Origin: Locusta migratoria
Lineage: Eukaryota; Arthropoda; Insecta; Orthoptera; Acrididae
NCBI GenBank assembly: GCA_026315105.1
Contig: CM048750.1
Coordinates: 263,181,151-263,245,150, forward strand
Length of the DNA: 64,000 bases
Direction: 5' to 3'
Part shown: in pieces, positions 1 through 9,089 of the stretch
Numbering within the stretch: position 1 is the first letter of the stretch
Layout of the letters: the number at the start of each line of letters is the position of its first letter
Notes under the pieces: generated by a model
What the model was told of the DNA's origin: nothing
The model's database searches: none
The model's input: the letters and a program-made list of their open reading frames with translations, nothing else
Translations under genes and position numbers: made by a program

Positions 1-600
1 TTTTTTACTACTTCTTTTAGGTGACAGGGATACCCGTATTCAGACATAATCTTCCATAAGCTATCACGGCTGACACGGTCAAACGCCTTCTCAAGGTCGA
101 TATACGCCATATGTGTTTCTATGTTAAACTCTCTGTGTTTCTTTCTACGATGTTCTTAATCACAAACACATTCTCTGTGCATGAACTACATGATCTAAAG
201 CCATATTGTCCTCATAAATAACAGCTTCTGTTATAGTCTTCAGCCCGTTATTGATTACTTTTGAGAATATTTTCTAGCCAGTGTTCAGGAGACTGATGCT
301 ACGATAGTTTTTACAGTCATTGCGTTTGCCTTTCTTGAAGAGAGCGATTATTTCTGCTATATACCAGTTGTCTCGGATCGTGTAGCTCCTACAAGATTCA
401 TTTACTATTTGTGAAGAACCTCCATATTTTATTAGCTCTGCATTTATTCCACCCATTGCAGTAGCTTTCCAGTCTTCATGCTTTTCAAAGTCTCTTGCAG
501 ATCTTCCATAGTCATTGGTTCTACTGTTTTATTGTACATGCTTTCTTCAGTTTCATCTTCAGTAGTCTTTATAATGATTAATCCATTTTTCTTTGAGTAT
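1..600 (-). pseudogene. RTE-type LINE reverse transcriptase fragment
   Basis: Read on the minus strand this encodes pieces of a non-LTR reverse transcriptase: a GGINAELIKYGG block, the fingers motif ALFKKGKRNDCKNYRSISLL (within 274-456), and near the window edge a palm motif DLEKAFDRV with the first catalytic Asp. The order and wording match RTE-clade LINEs (family knowledge). The frame breaks between blocks, so this is a dead copy, and it runs off the left edge of the window. Catalytic motif C (xADD) would lie outside. The RTE 3' end near 18.9 kb could be the same family but does not overlap this part. Confidence 0.75.
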
Positions 601-636
601 GATTTTCAATGAGGCAGTATTTTTTTCTTGTTTGTT

Positions 637-710
637 CAGGGTTTGTTCGTCTTCACTAGTGAAGGAATTTTGGAATGATCTGTTTAGCAATTCTGCTTTA
701 GCAGTAATGT
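637..710 (-). mobile_element. CR1-like LINE scrap fused to the RTE fragment
   Basis: The minus strand reads KAELLNRSFQNSFTSEDE, close to the RT-proximal linker of the CR1-like LINEs elsewhere here (KAELLNLVFRNSFTKEDE in the copy at 45-46.8 kb). It directly abuts the RTE fragment, suggesting a chimeric junction of two LINE families. Short, so moderate confidence. Confidence 0.4.
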
Positions 711-1184
711 CATAATATCTTCAGCCAAAATGAAAGCGACCACTCAGTGGAGCAAACTGCCTGAAACTCAAACATGATGTAGGTGGTGGTGGGGTGATGT
801 TGGTTGAAGTTTGAGGATTAGACACCGCTTCAGCAAGTGCTCTGGGATTGGCAAATTGCGTTCCATGCCTCCCGGATGTGTTTCCCGTCCACTGTTTTCG
901 TCGTAGTTGTTAACCCCAAAATAATAGTGCATTTGATTATTCTGAAACTCGTTTTGTTAATTATGTCATATTATGCCCCGATCATGCTTTTTTACCTCGT
1001 GAATTTCAGCACTTAAAAAGAAAAATGTAAAAAACGAAATGCAATTCAAATAATTTGAAAGCCTGCAAAAACGCTATATTTGAGTCACTTGATTCCTGTG
1101 ACGTCAGAAACCACGATGCTGCTGCTGCTGCACTCGTAAGATACACAAATAGTGTTATATTGTTTGGGCATTCACGTTCGCTAA

Positions 1185-1295
1185 ATGACTTACAAATATT
1201 GCGCAGTTCCGCTCTGTGACAATACGTTTAAAAAGACACCAGAAAAATTGTTTGTGCATGTTCCAGAAAATGAAAAGATGCGTAAATGTAGTTGA
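1185..1295 (+). pseudogene. THAP-like zinc finger N-terminal fragment
   Basis: A 36-codon frame opens with MTYKYCAVPLCDNTFKKTPE and continues through LFVHVPENEKMRKC to a TGA. The spacing C-x4-C, a KTP step, an F-x-VP step and a K-M-R-K ending match the first half of a THAP DNA-binding domain. The second Cys/His pair is missing. THAP domains occur in P-element-type transposases and in host regulators. No transposase follows, so this is either an isolated exon or, more likely, a transposon scrap. A CRE-like TGACGTCA lies about 85 bp upstream. Confidence 0.5.
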
Positions 1296-1904
1296 CACTT
1301 GTTTGAAGAGGTTCAAATGAAATAGCGCCCACTTCATGTGTTTATTTCTGTGAGTGTGGTGTAAGTAAACAATATTATTCCATTAGTTACTTTTACGTAT
1401 CATTCTCTTCTGCTGCAAAGTTTTAAAGTACTATTATGTGCAGGTTAATGAGCTGACTTTTACATTTGCGAAGTAAAACTACATAATGTTATACGTCTTC
1501 GATTTATATGTAATTATATGCGTATCCTAATATATTTTGTGAAAGTACAACATGAATATTTTGTAATCCCAGTATAAAGTATAACACTGATTATTTATTT
1601 CCAATATGCGCACTTTTATCGCCAGTAGATCTTATTCAAACAACCGTTTTAATAATGGATAATCGTTTTCTACATCGGCAACGTTGTTCTGATTACTTTA
1701 CTACAAATACCATATCGTAAAATAAGTATATGGGAGTTGTCTTTAATGCGTCGATTCATGCAGCCTTTAAATTAATATGCAAGTGTAAATAGATTAAAGG
1801 TGATACCCAAAAATGCGTGTATTGAATCAAAAGTCATTGTAATGTGATGCTGTGAAGTTTATTTCGCAAAAATAAATAAATACCCAATTCAGAATACATG
1901 AAAC
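1296..1904. other. AT-rich sequence without recognisable feature
   Basis: About 600 bp of AT-rich DNA with no coding similarity, no SINE body and no clear inverted repeat that I can see. The stretch 720-1184 is similarly featureless apart from a short (CTG)n run near 1120. Confidence 0.5.
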
Positions 1905-1973
1905 CTTGACTGATTGGACAAGGATATATACAAGAACCTGCCAATCATAGAGCAGGAACAGCATTATTTATTT

Positions 1974-2186
1974 ACTTCGTGGTCTGTACGATACACTAAT
2001 CGAGTCATTCTATGTGGTCCAAACATCCTAGCACAGATTTTCTATCCTGTTGTTGAAGTTGCCAACACAGTGACTCAAGTACTTCGTGGTCTGTACGATA
2101 CACTAATCGAGTCATTCTATGTGGTCCAAACATCCTAGCACAGATTTTCTATCCTGTTGTTGAAGTTGCCAACACAGTGACTCAAG
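1974..2186. repeat. 107-bp tandem duplication
   Basis: Two essentially identical head-to-tail copies (1974-2080 and 2081-2186) begin ACTTCGTGGTCTG and end AGTGACTCAAG. The upstream flank (about 1905-1965) resembles sequence in the arms of the inverted-repeat element at 10-12 kb (both contain GAGCAGGAACAG), so the duplication sits inside an old repeat. The short open frame at 1914-2138 is a by-product. Confidence 0.85.
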
Positions 2187-2576
2187 GCCGCCGGGGTAGA
2201 AGGTAAAATTTTACCCTTTACTGCATAATATGGTGACTTCAGAGTAAGTCTGCTGACACCAACAAGTAGGTTACTATTTTCCAATGACATAAAATGTCTC
2301 TTGCAATAATTAGCTTTAAAATGTAGGTATGTGTTACTTACAATAAAGTTTTCACGTTTCTTATTTCTTGCACGTAAAAATTTTGATTCTTTTTGCAGAA
2401 TGAAGATACCATAAATGCATCAACTTCAGGGAGGTTTCCGCTGTCAGCCTTCACATAATTCATTTCCATTGTGGCGTAAAAGCAGTAAACGCGTTTACAT
2501 CACGAAAAAACTAAACTTTACGCTGAGAAATTAAGGAAACGCTAACAACGATACAGCTGTATCTTCTAGTTGCTGC

Positions 2577-2782
2577 GCCGGCCGCGGTGGCCGAGGGGAC
2601 TGAGGCGCTCCAGTCACGGTCTGCACGGCCACTACGGTCGGGGGTTCGAGTCCCCCCTCGGGGAATGGATATTTGTGCCGTCCTTAGTATAAGGTAATTG
2701 ATAAGTAGTTTGTAAATTTAGTGACTGATGACCCCGTAGTTAAGTCCCTTAAGCTATACAAACATTTGAACATTTTTTTTTC
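2577..2782 (+). mobile_element. tRNA-headed SINE, family A (GGTGGCCGAGG head)
   Basis: Head begins GCCGGCCGCGGTGGCCGAGG, with a box-A-like GGTGGCCGAGG and a box-B GGTTCGAGTCC near 2643. The body contains GGATATTTGTGCCGTCCTTA and CTGATGACCCCGTAGTTAAG and ends ACAAACATTTGAACA plus a T run. An 11-bp target-site duplication CTAGTTGCTGC flanks it (2566-2576 and 2783-2793). Reference copy for family A here. Confidence 0.93.
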
Positions 2783-3155
2783 CTAGTTGCTGCTTCCTAG
2801 TGGTCTGTGACGTCACTAGTACTTCAGCCGAGGCGAACGAGAAAGATAGGCCCCAGCGGGCACGTCATGTGACGTAAGCAAGGTAGTCCTGAGTCGGAGC
2901 GATCGCTAACTGATTAGCCGGCCGCTGGGGCACAGCCCACTGCCTCACAGTGGCCAGCCACTCACACCCAAACCTTCAGATGTCAGACACTCGGATCGGT
3001 ACCAAACGTTGTGTATCGATGAAGTATCAACCGAAACTTCTATATAATTGGTACTATGTGCTGCCGTCCAGGAGAACGTGCGTAAACTATAATAATAACG
3101 AACACCTAACCTAAGGATTAGAGGAAAAGCATAACTGTGAGAGCTCATTACGTTG

Positions 3156-3230
3156 CGCTACCGTGGACTAGTTGGTAGAGCGTTAGTTCATCGCACCGAG
3201 GGTCATGGTTTCAAGCCCCGCCTAGAGCCT
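3156..3230 (+). other. tRNA-like sequence, left arm of unit X
   Basis: Contains an internal-promoter-like pair: box A TAGTTGGTAGAGCG and box B GGTTTCAAGCC about 40 bp later, followed directly by a T8 run, a pol III terminator-like signal. Stem pairing is incomplete, so I treat it as a tRNA-derived SINE head or pseudogene, not a working tRNA. Confidence 0.55.
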
Positions 3231-3498
3231 TTTTTTTAAACTGCAGTACGTTGAAAATTGTTAAAAGAGAACGTTCCACGTGTTCATTTCGCAAACCAGT
3301 AGTGTCAGCTGCAGCAGTAGCAGTAGCGTGCGGACTGGACAGCAACGTCAGCCCCACTTGGTGTGGGCAACACGCACATCAGCTAAACGGCGGTGCTGCC
3401 TATCTAGCAGTCATTTATTATCATTAATATTATTATTATTACTATTATTACTACTTTAATACTTCTGCATGTATTCTTTCTTTTTTCTACGAATGTAC

Positions 3499-3698
3499 AC
3501 AAATGTTCAAATGTTTGTATAGCTTATGGGACTTAACTTCGGGGTCATCAGTCCCTAAACTTACAAACTAGTTATCAACTAGCTAACACTAAGGACGGCA
3601 AAAATATCCATGCCCGAGGGGAGATTCGAACCCCCGACCGCAGTGGCCGTGCAGACCGTGGCTGACGCGCAGCAGTCCCCTCGGCCACCGCGGCCCGC
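3499..3698 (-). mobile_element. SINE family A, minus strand
   Basis: Reversed family-A body: tail ACAAATGTTCAAATG at 3499, head ...CCTCGGCCACCGCGG at about 3695. Flanked by a 9-bp duplication CGAATGTAC (3490-3498 and 3699-3707). Inserted between the two arms of unit X. Confidence 0.9.
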
Positions 3699-3865
3699 CG
3701 AATGTACTCCACAGGTTTTCTACTTTCAAATAAAAAGAAGCAGAAGCAAACTGCCGATTACACAGTGCTATGAAATACGAACAGTCCTTTTACATTTCAG
3801 GAACATGTTGTCCCATGTAGGTTTGTCGACGTAGAACAATTTGCAACGTCATACAGAAAAAAAAA

Positions 3866-3940
3866 CGCGCCAATAGGGATTGAACTGAAGACAATCGTAA
3901 CGTCAAACCTTCGCTCTATCAACCACCCCACGGGAGTTCA
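3866..3940 (-). other. tRNA-like sequence, right arm of unit X
   Basis: On the minus strand: box-A-like TGGTTGATAGAGCG, box-B-like AGTTCAATCCC, then a T run (A run at 3857-3864 on the plus strand). It is the inverted counterpart of the tRNA-like stretch at 3156-3230, so the two point toward each other. Confidence 0.55.
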
Positions 3941-4045
3941 GCGCGGCAGAGCTTTACAGATACGCTTTCCCTGGGCTCCGTAAATAGGCGTTACATATTA
4001 AATCAAATGTTTCTAAATCTATCGAACCAAACTGCGTGGTGATCA

Positions 4046-4249
4046 AATAAATGTTCAAATGTTTGTGTAGCTTATGGGACTTAACTGCGGGGTCATCAGT
4101 CCCTAAACTTACAAACTACTTATGAACTAGCTAATACTAAGGACGGCACAAATATCCCTGCCCGAGGGGGCATTCGAACCCCGAACAGTAGTGGCCGTGC
4201 AGACCGTGACTGGGGCGCCGCAGACCGCTTGGCCACCGCGGTCGGCGCC
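4046..4249 (-). mobile_element. SINE family A nested inside a family-B SINE
   Basis: Complete reversed family-A copy with head GACCGCGGTGGCCAAGC at its right end. Near-identical flanks TGGTGATCA (4037-4045) and TGGTCATCA (4250-4258) look like a target duplication with one change. It splits the host family-B SINE within its GATGACCA motif. Confidence 0.85.
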
Positions 4250-4262
4250 TGGTCATCAGTCC

Positions 4263-4385
4263 GTAGCTTACAAACTACTAAAAGAAAGGTAAAGCAGTCA
4301 ACAATCCAAAGATTGGTTTGAACACCACAGTGCTTTACTAGGCATGGTCCTGTTTGGAGGTGGTGTGCCGTTGCCTTCCTTCGAC
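4263..4385 (-). repeat. Family-D SINE segment embedded in a family-B SINE
   Basis: Contains GGTAAAGCAGTCAACAATCC and GGCATGGTCCTGTTTGGAGG, which are the 3' half of the family-D SINEs at 19825-20135 and 22010-22322. It replaces part of the middle of the family-B unit without its own head, so it is a mosaic segment rather than a full insertion. Confidence 0.8.
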
Positions 4386-4576
4386 AAACTAAGGTAAACT
4401 AACCTAAGGACAACACACACACCCATGCCCCAGGGAGGACTGGAACCTCCGACGGCGAGCAACCGCGCGCTCCGCAGCGAGGCGCCTTAGACCGCTCGGC
4501 TACTCCACCGCGGCGTTACATATTATTTCCCGTCTACGCACGTTCTCCTGGACGGTAGCATAGCACGAATTATATA

Positions 4577-4776
4577 AAAAAAATATTCAAATGTTTGTAG
4601 AGCTTATGGGACTTAACTACGGGGTGATCAGTCCCTAAACTTACAAACTACTTATGAACTAGCTACAACTAAGAACGGCACAAATATCCATGCCCGAGGG
4701 GGGATTCGAACCCCCGACCGTAGTGGCCGTGCAGACCGTGACTGAAGCGTCGCAGTCCCCTCGGCCACCGCGGCCG
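4577..4776 (-). mobile_element. SINE family A, minus strand, in right arm of unit X
   Basis: Family-A body with head at the right, flanked by a 14-bp perfect duplication GCACGAATTATATA (4563-4576 and 4777-4790). Removing it restores continuity with the left arm of unit X, which fixes the order: unit X first, SINE later. Confidence 0.93.
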
Positions 4777-5149
4777 GCACGAATTATATAGGAGTTTCGA
4801 TTGATACTTTATGGATACACAACGTTTGGTACCGATATGAGTGTCTGACATTTTAAGGTTTGGGTGTCAGTTAGCGACCTCGCCGGCTCAGGACTACCTT
4901 GCTTACGTGACAACACGTGCGCACCACGGCCTGACTTTCTCGTTGGCCTTGCACTTCAGCCAATATCAGAGTGTTTTCGATGACGTGATCTTATCGTGAA
5001 ATTTAATGATTTTTAAGCTTTAATTACGTAAAAATAACGAATGTTTTATAAGAATAATGAGCGAAAATGCTATCTGAATGTTGTACACATCCAGAATAAC
5101 AACAATTCGCACCATATTTTTAACACCGGACAATATCCTATTGTATACA

Positions 5150-5424
5150 GGGTGTAGGCAGGGAAGGGCCATCCATATAGGCAAACTAGGCATTTGCCTA
5201 GGGCGCTGGAAATTGGGGGACGGCAAATTTGTCGTGCGCGAAGAACGTTCGCGAGCTCGCGTTGTGGTTTACTTCGCTGTTGCGCTGCGGTTCCAGGAGC
5301 GATGAGTTGCCGGTTACTGCACATAGACAGAGCAACAGGAAAGAGACAAGACACGCGTCAATGTTACATGCATTCTCTCTGACTCTTCAGAATTTGGCTA
5401 AGTAAGCGTTTAATGAATAGACGA
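5150..5424 (+). repeat. Probable hAT element 5' end
   Basis: Begins CAGGGTGTAGGCAGGGAAGG and continues with GGCATTTGCCTAGGGCGCTGG, a wording typical of terminal sequences of ZMYM/hAT-type transposons (family recollection). It lies upstream of hAT transposase coding debris. No matching 3' terminus was found, so the call is tentative. Confidence 0.4.
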
Positions 5425-5675
5425 AGAAGGAAGCTTAGGGTTTAACTTCCCGTCGACAGCGTGGTCATTAGAGACGGAGCTAAAGCTCGGAGTTTTGGGT
5501 AAGACGGGGAAGGAAATCGGCCGTGCCCTTTTAAAGCAACCATCCCGGCATTTGCCTAGAGTGATTTAGAGAAATCACGGAAAACCTAAATCTGGATGGC
5601 TGGGGGTGGATTTGAGCCACTGCCCTCCCGAAAACGAGCACAGTGCGTTACCACTGCGCCACCTCGCTCGGTTGC
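5425..5675 (-). mobile_element. tRNA-headed SINE, family E
   Basis: On the minus strand it starts ACCGAGCGAGGTGGCGCAGTG (box A like), with a degraded box B, and contains CATCCAGATTTAGGTTTTCC and GGCACGGCCGATTTCC. It ends in a GA/CT-rich tail. A short duplication ATAGACGA flanks it (5417-5424 and 5676-5683). A second, better copy is at 55009-55263. Confidence 0.82.
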
Positions 5676-5683
5676 ATAGACGA

Positions 5684-5903
5684 GTAGCAGTTAGAAAGTA
5701 ACCATCGCATGATCAAAGCTGGCGATACTGCAGTAAATTCAATTGACGAGATATTTCATGAGATTAACAACCTAAATCGTGTATTTGGCTGTCAGTACAA
5801 CATACATGATGTACAAAATAAAACTGCCAAAGCTGTTTTTGAAGAATGTGTTAATTTGGGGAGTCTCTAACTTACAACGACTCTAAAGATATTGATGCTA
5901 TTG
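5684..5903 (+). pseudogene. hAT transposase fragment, N-terminal side of break
   Basis: Reads SIDEIFHEINNLNRVFG, then KTAKAVFEECVNLGS, then after a one-base shift LTYNDSKDIDAIE, ending where the LINE begins. The same protein resumes after 9090 with NELQAITSRLPNN. The style (DSKDIDAIEL..ELQ) is that of the C-terminal third of ZMYM1-like hAT transposases. Broken by a frameshift and by two later insertions. Confidence 0.7.
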
Positions 5904-6440
5904 AGTCCACTACACTCAGGAAGCGGCTACACGGGTAGCGGGGGCTGTGTGGCGTGGACTGGGCGGTTTTTTAGGTTAGATGGCCTCGGGAATACACAAA
6001 ATGGGTTTCAGTCTCAAAGGGGGCAGGTCAGACACGGGAAAAAAGTAGACATAAAAACCATTGGTGTAACAGTTGTAAATTGTCGTAGCTGTGTTGGGAA
6101 AATTCCAGAGCTCCAAGCGCTGATAGAAAGTACTGAGGCACAAATCGTTATAGGTTCTGAAAGCTCGCTGACGCCTGAGATAAATTCGGCCGAAATTTTT
6201 TCAAAGGGCCAAATGCTCTTCAGAAAGGATAGAATAAATAAAACAGGGGGTGGCGTGTTTATTGCTGTTACAAACGGCTTATCCTGCAACGAAATTGAGG
6301 CAGATACTTCCTGTGAATTGGTCTGGGTAGAGGTTATACCTGACCACCGAAATAAATTAATAATTGGATCTTTTTATCGGCCCCCTGACTCAGACGATGC
6401 GGTTGCAGAAATGTTCAAAGAAAGCTTGAATCATATTTAA
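5892..6440 (+). pseudogene. LINE ORF2 endonuclease domain, 5' half (ends at stop)
   Basis: Encodes the first half of an APE-type endonuclease: IVIGSESSLTPEI (metal-binding Glu region), KTGGGVFIAV, CELVWVEVIP, and GSFYRPPDS. The first codons (up to about 5905) derive from the hAT host sequence. A TAA at 6438-6440 interrupts the frame. The same frame then continues open to 8792, so one nonsense change separates this from an uninterrupted endonuclease-RT protein. The enzyme nicks target DNA for target-primed reverse transcription. Confidence 0.85.
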
Positions 6441-8877
6441 AATAGGTATTCGAAGCATACTGTTATAATCGGTGGCGACTTTAATTTACCCTCGATATGT
6501 TGGCATAATTACGTATTCAAAACCGGGGGCAAATATAAAACATCGTCCGAACTAGTTCTGAATGCTTTTTCTGAAAACTACTTCGAACAGTTAGTTCATG
6601 AACCCACTAGAATAGTACGTGGTTGCGAAAATACTCTTGATCTCCTAGCAACAAATAATCCCGAGATAGTAAAGAGCATAAAAACAGATACAGGGATTAG
6701 CGAACATCGAGCTGTAGTAGCGAGACTGAATATCAAAATTCCCAAATGCACCAAAAATAAACGAAAAATATATCTATTCAATAAAGCAGATAAAAATTCG
6801 CTTCACGCTTTCCTGAGTGATAGTCTCCAGTCCTTCAAAACTAAAAATGCGAGTGTAGATCAGTTGTGGCTTACTTTCAAAGACATAATATCAGTAGCAA
6901 TCGAGAGATTTATACCAAATAAATTAATAAAAGAGGGGGCTGACCCCCCGTGGTACACAAAACAGGTCAGATCACTGTTGCAGAAACAAAGAAAAACGCA
7001 TGCAAAATTTAAAAAGACACAGAATCCGCAAGACTGGCAATCTTTTACTGAAACTCGCAACCTAGCGCGGACTTCAATGCGAGAATCTTATAGTTGTTTC
7101 CTCAACGAAATCCTGTCTCGTAATCTTGCAGAAAATCCAAAGAAATTCTGGTCATATGTGAAGTACACTAGCGGCAAAACACAAGCAATACCTTCACTAC
7201 GCGATAGCAATGGTAATACTACCGACGCCAGTACTGCTAAGACACAATTACTAAACACAGCTTTCCGAAATTCTTTCACCAAAGAAGACGAAGTGAACAC
7301 TCCAGTATTCAATCCAAGAACAGCTGCCAGCATGCGAAACTTAGAAGTAGATGTTCCTGGAGTAGTAAAACAACTTAAGTCACTAAACAAAACCAAATCT
7401 TCCGGGCCAGATTGTATACCAACTATATTCCTCTCAGAGTATACTGATGCAATAGCTCCGTACTTAGCTATAATTTACAACCGATCACTCAGCGAAAGAT
7501 CCGTACCCAAAGACTGGAAAGTTGCCCAAATTACTCCAATATTCAAGAAAGGCAATAGGAATGATCCCCAAAATTACAGGCCTTTCTCATTGACGTCGAT
7601 TTTCAGTAGGATTTTGGAACATATACTTTGTTCGAATATTATGTACTACCTCGAAGAGAACGACCTATTAACCAATAGTCAGCACGGATTCAGAAAGTAT
7701 CGCTCTTGCGAAACACAGCTTGCCCTTTATTCACATGAAGTGTTAAGTGCCATCGGCAAGGGATCTCAAATCGATTCCATATTTCTGGATTTCCGGAAGG
7801 CTTTTGATACTGTACCCCACAAGCGGCTTCTAATGAAATTGCGTGCTTATGGAATATCTCCCCAATTGTGCGATTGGATTCACGATTTCCTATCAGAAAG
7901 GACACAGTTCGTTGTAATTGACGGTAAGTCATCGAGTAAAACAGAAGTGATATCTGGCGTTCCACAGGGAAGCGTTATTGGTCCCCTACTCTTCCTCGTG
8001 TTTATAAACGATTTAGGAGATAATCTGAATAGCTCCCTTAGACTGTTCGCGGATGATGCTGTCGTTTATCGGTTAGTGAAGTCAACAGAGGATCAAAAGC
8101 AACTGCAAAGCGATTTAGACAAAATTTCTACTTGGTGCGAAAATTGGCAATTGACACTAAATAAAGAAAAGTGTGAAGTAATACACATGACCACTAAAAG
8201 AAATCCGCTGAACTTCAATTACGCGATAAATCAGTCAAACCTTAAGGTCGTAAATTCTACCAAATACCTAGGAGTTACAATTACGAACAACTTTGACTGG
8301 AGAGAACACGTAGAAAATATTGTGGGGAAGGCGAACCAAAGGTTACGTTTCATTGGCAGAACGCTTAGACGATGCACCAGCTCCACCAAAGAGACTGCCT
8401 ACATCACACTTGTGCGTCCTCTCTTGGAGTACTGTTGCCCCTTGTGGGACCCTCACCAGGTGGGACTGACGGAAGATATTGAGAAGGTTCAGAGAAGGGC
8501 AGTTCGTTTTGTTTTATCAAGTTACGGGGGGGAAAGCGTCACGGAAATGTTGCACGAATTGGGGTGGAAATCATTAAAAGAAAGACGTTATTCATTGCGG
8601 CGTGATCTGTTTGCGAAGTTTCAATCACCGACTTTTAGTTCTGAATGTGAAAATTTTTTGCTAGCACCCACCTACTTATGGAGACATGACCATCCCAATA
8701 AAATAAGAGAAATCAGATCGAAAACGGAACGATTTAGGTGTTCTTTCTTCCCGCGCGCTATTAGAGAATGGAACGGTAGAGAAAAGTTATGAAGGTGGTT
8801 AATGAACCCTCTGCCAGGCACTTAAATGTGATTTGCAGAGTATCTATGTAGATGTAGATGTAGATGTAGATGTATGC
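5905..8877 (+). mobile_element. CR1-like LINE, nearly complete ORF2, inserted in hAT relic
   Basis: About 2.97 kb with apurinic endonuclease and reverse transcriptase in one frame, 3' UTR, and a tail of TGTAGA repeats (8851-8875), the hallmark shared by all copies of this family in the window. The 5' junction cuts the hAT relic after its DIDAIE codons and the 3' junction resumes it. No ORF1 is present, so the copy is 5'-truncated. No clear target duplication. Best preserved member of about ten copies here. Confidence 0.92.
6441..8792 (+). CDS. CR1-like LINE ORF2: endonuclease C-half and reverse transcriptase
   Basis: Open for 784 codons in the frame of the upstream stop-terminated half. It completes the endonuclease (GGDFNLPS at 6471, catalytic SEH at 6699) and includes the full RT: NYRPFSLTSIFSRILEHIL, palm motif A LDFRKAFDTVPH (7785), motif B GVPQGSVIGPLLF (7956), and catalytic motif C FADDAV (8046-8063), followed by the thumb (KYLGVTI) and a C-terminal YRRCT..CPLWDPHQVG region. 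Ends at TGA 8790-8792. All RT catalytic residues are intact. An ATG is not needed for the domain assignment; a TTG at 6864 is the first start-like codon after the stop. Could still supply RT for SINEs if translated, which is inference. Confidence 0.9.
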   Translation, partial: NRYSKHTVIIGGDFNLPSICWHNYVFKTGGKYKTSSELVLNAFSENYFEQLVHEPTRIVRGCENTLDLLATNNPEIVKSIKTDTGISEHRAVVARLNIKIPKCTKNKRKIYLFNKADKNSLHAFLSDSLQSFKTKNASVDQLWLTFKDIISVAIERFIPNKLIKEGADPPWYTKQVRSLLQKQRKTHAKFKKTQNPQDWQSFTETRNLARTSMRESYSCFLNEILSRNLAENPKKFWSYVKYTSGKTQAIPSLRDSNGNTTDASTAKTQLLNTAFRNSFTKEDEVNTPVFNPRTAASMRNLEVDVPGVVKQLKSLNKTKSSGPDCIPTIFLSEYTDAIAPYLAIIYNRSLSERSVPKDWKVAQITPIFKKGNRNDPQNYRPFSLTSIFSRILEHILCSNIMYYLEENDLLTNSQHGFRKYRSCETQLALYSHEVLSAIGKGSQIDSIFLDFRKAFDTVPHKRLLMKLRAYGISPQLCDWIHDFLSERTQFVVIDGKSSSKTEVISGVPQGSVIGPLLFLVFINDLGDNLNSSLRLFADDAVVYRLVKSTEDQKQLQSDLDKISTWCENWQLTLNKEKCEVIHMTTKRNPLNFNYAINQSNLKVVNSTKYLGVTITNNFDWREHVENIVGKANQRLRFIGRTLRRCTSSTKETAYITLVRPLLEYCCPLWDPHQVGLTEDIEKVQRRAVRFVLSSYGGESVTEMLHELGWKSLKERRYSLRRDLFAKFQSPTFSSECENFLLAPTYLWRHDHPNKIREIRSKTERFRCSFFPRAIREWNGREKL

Positions 8878-8888
8878 AATGAATTACA

Positions 8889-9089
8889 GCCACAGCGGAG
8901 TAGCCGAGAGCGGTCTAAAGCGTCTCGCTGCGGACCGCGCGGTTGCTCGCCGTGGAGGTTCGGGTCCTCCCTGGGGCATGGGTGTGTGTGTATTCCTTAG
9001 GTTAGTTTACCTATGTTTAACTAGTTTGTAAGCTACAGACTGATGACCACGCAGTTTGGTCCGATAGATTTACAAACATTTGAACATTG
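8889..9089 (+). mobile_element. SINE family B
   Basis: Head GCGGAGTAGCCGAGAGCGGTC, then GCGCGGTTGCTCGCCG, box B GGTTCGGGTCC, GGGTGTGTGTGT, and ACCACGCAGTTTGGTCCGAT, ending ACAAACATTTGAAC. An 11-bp duplication AATGAATTACA (8878-8888 and 9090-9100) flanks it; that duplication is hAT coding sequence (codons for N-E-L). Confidence 0.93.

Larger units (their letters stand above)
4001..4511 (-). mobile_element. SINE family B, chimeric and interrupted
   Basis: Minus-strand SINE whose head reads CCGCGGTGGAGTAGCCGAGC at 4511 and whose tail (AATGTTTCTAAATC, ACCAAACTGCG) lies at 4003-4036. A 14-bp duplication GGCGTTACATATTA flanks the whole unit (3987-4000 and 4512-4525). Inside are a complete family-A SINE (4046-4249) and a segment belonging to the different SINE family D (4263-4385). 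Total length 511 bp against roughly 200 bp for a normal family-B copy. Confidence 0.88.
2800..4990. mobile_element. Inverted-repeat unit X carrying a tRNA-like sequence in each arm
   Basis: Sequence 2820-3290 is repeated in inverted orientation, diverged, across 3840-4980. Shared blocks include CAAGGTAGTCCTGAG (2880 region and its complement near 4900), GGTACCAAACGTTGTGTATC (2998 region and complement near 4820) and CCAGGAGAACGTGCGTA (3068 region and complement near 4540). Each arm also holds a tRNA-like stretch followed by a T run and a related GACGTTG/TACGTTG-AAATTGTT segment. The right arm is lengthened by SINE insertions at 4001-4511 and 4577-4776. Exact termini and target duplication are not clear. 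It could be a foldback DNA element or an inverted pair of SINEs. Confidence 0.65.
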
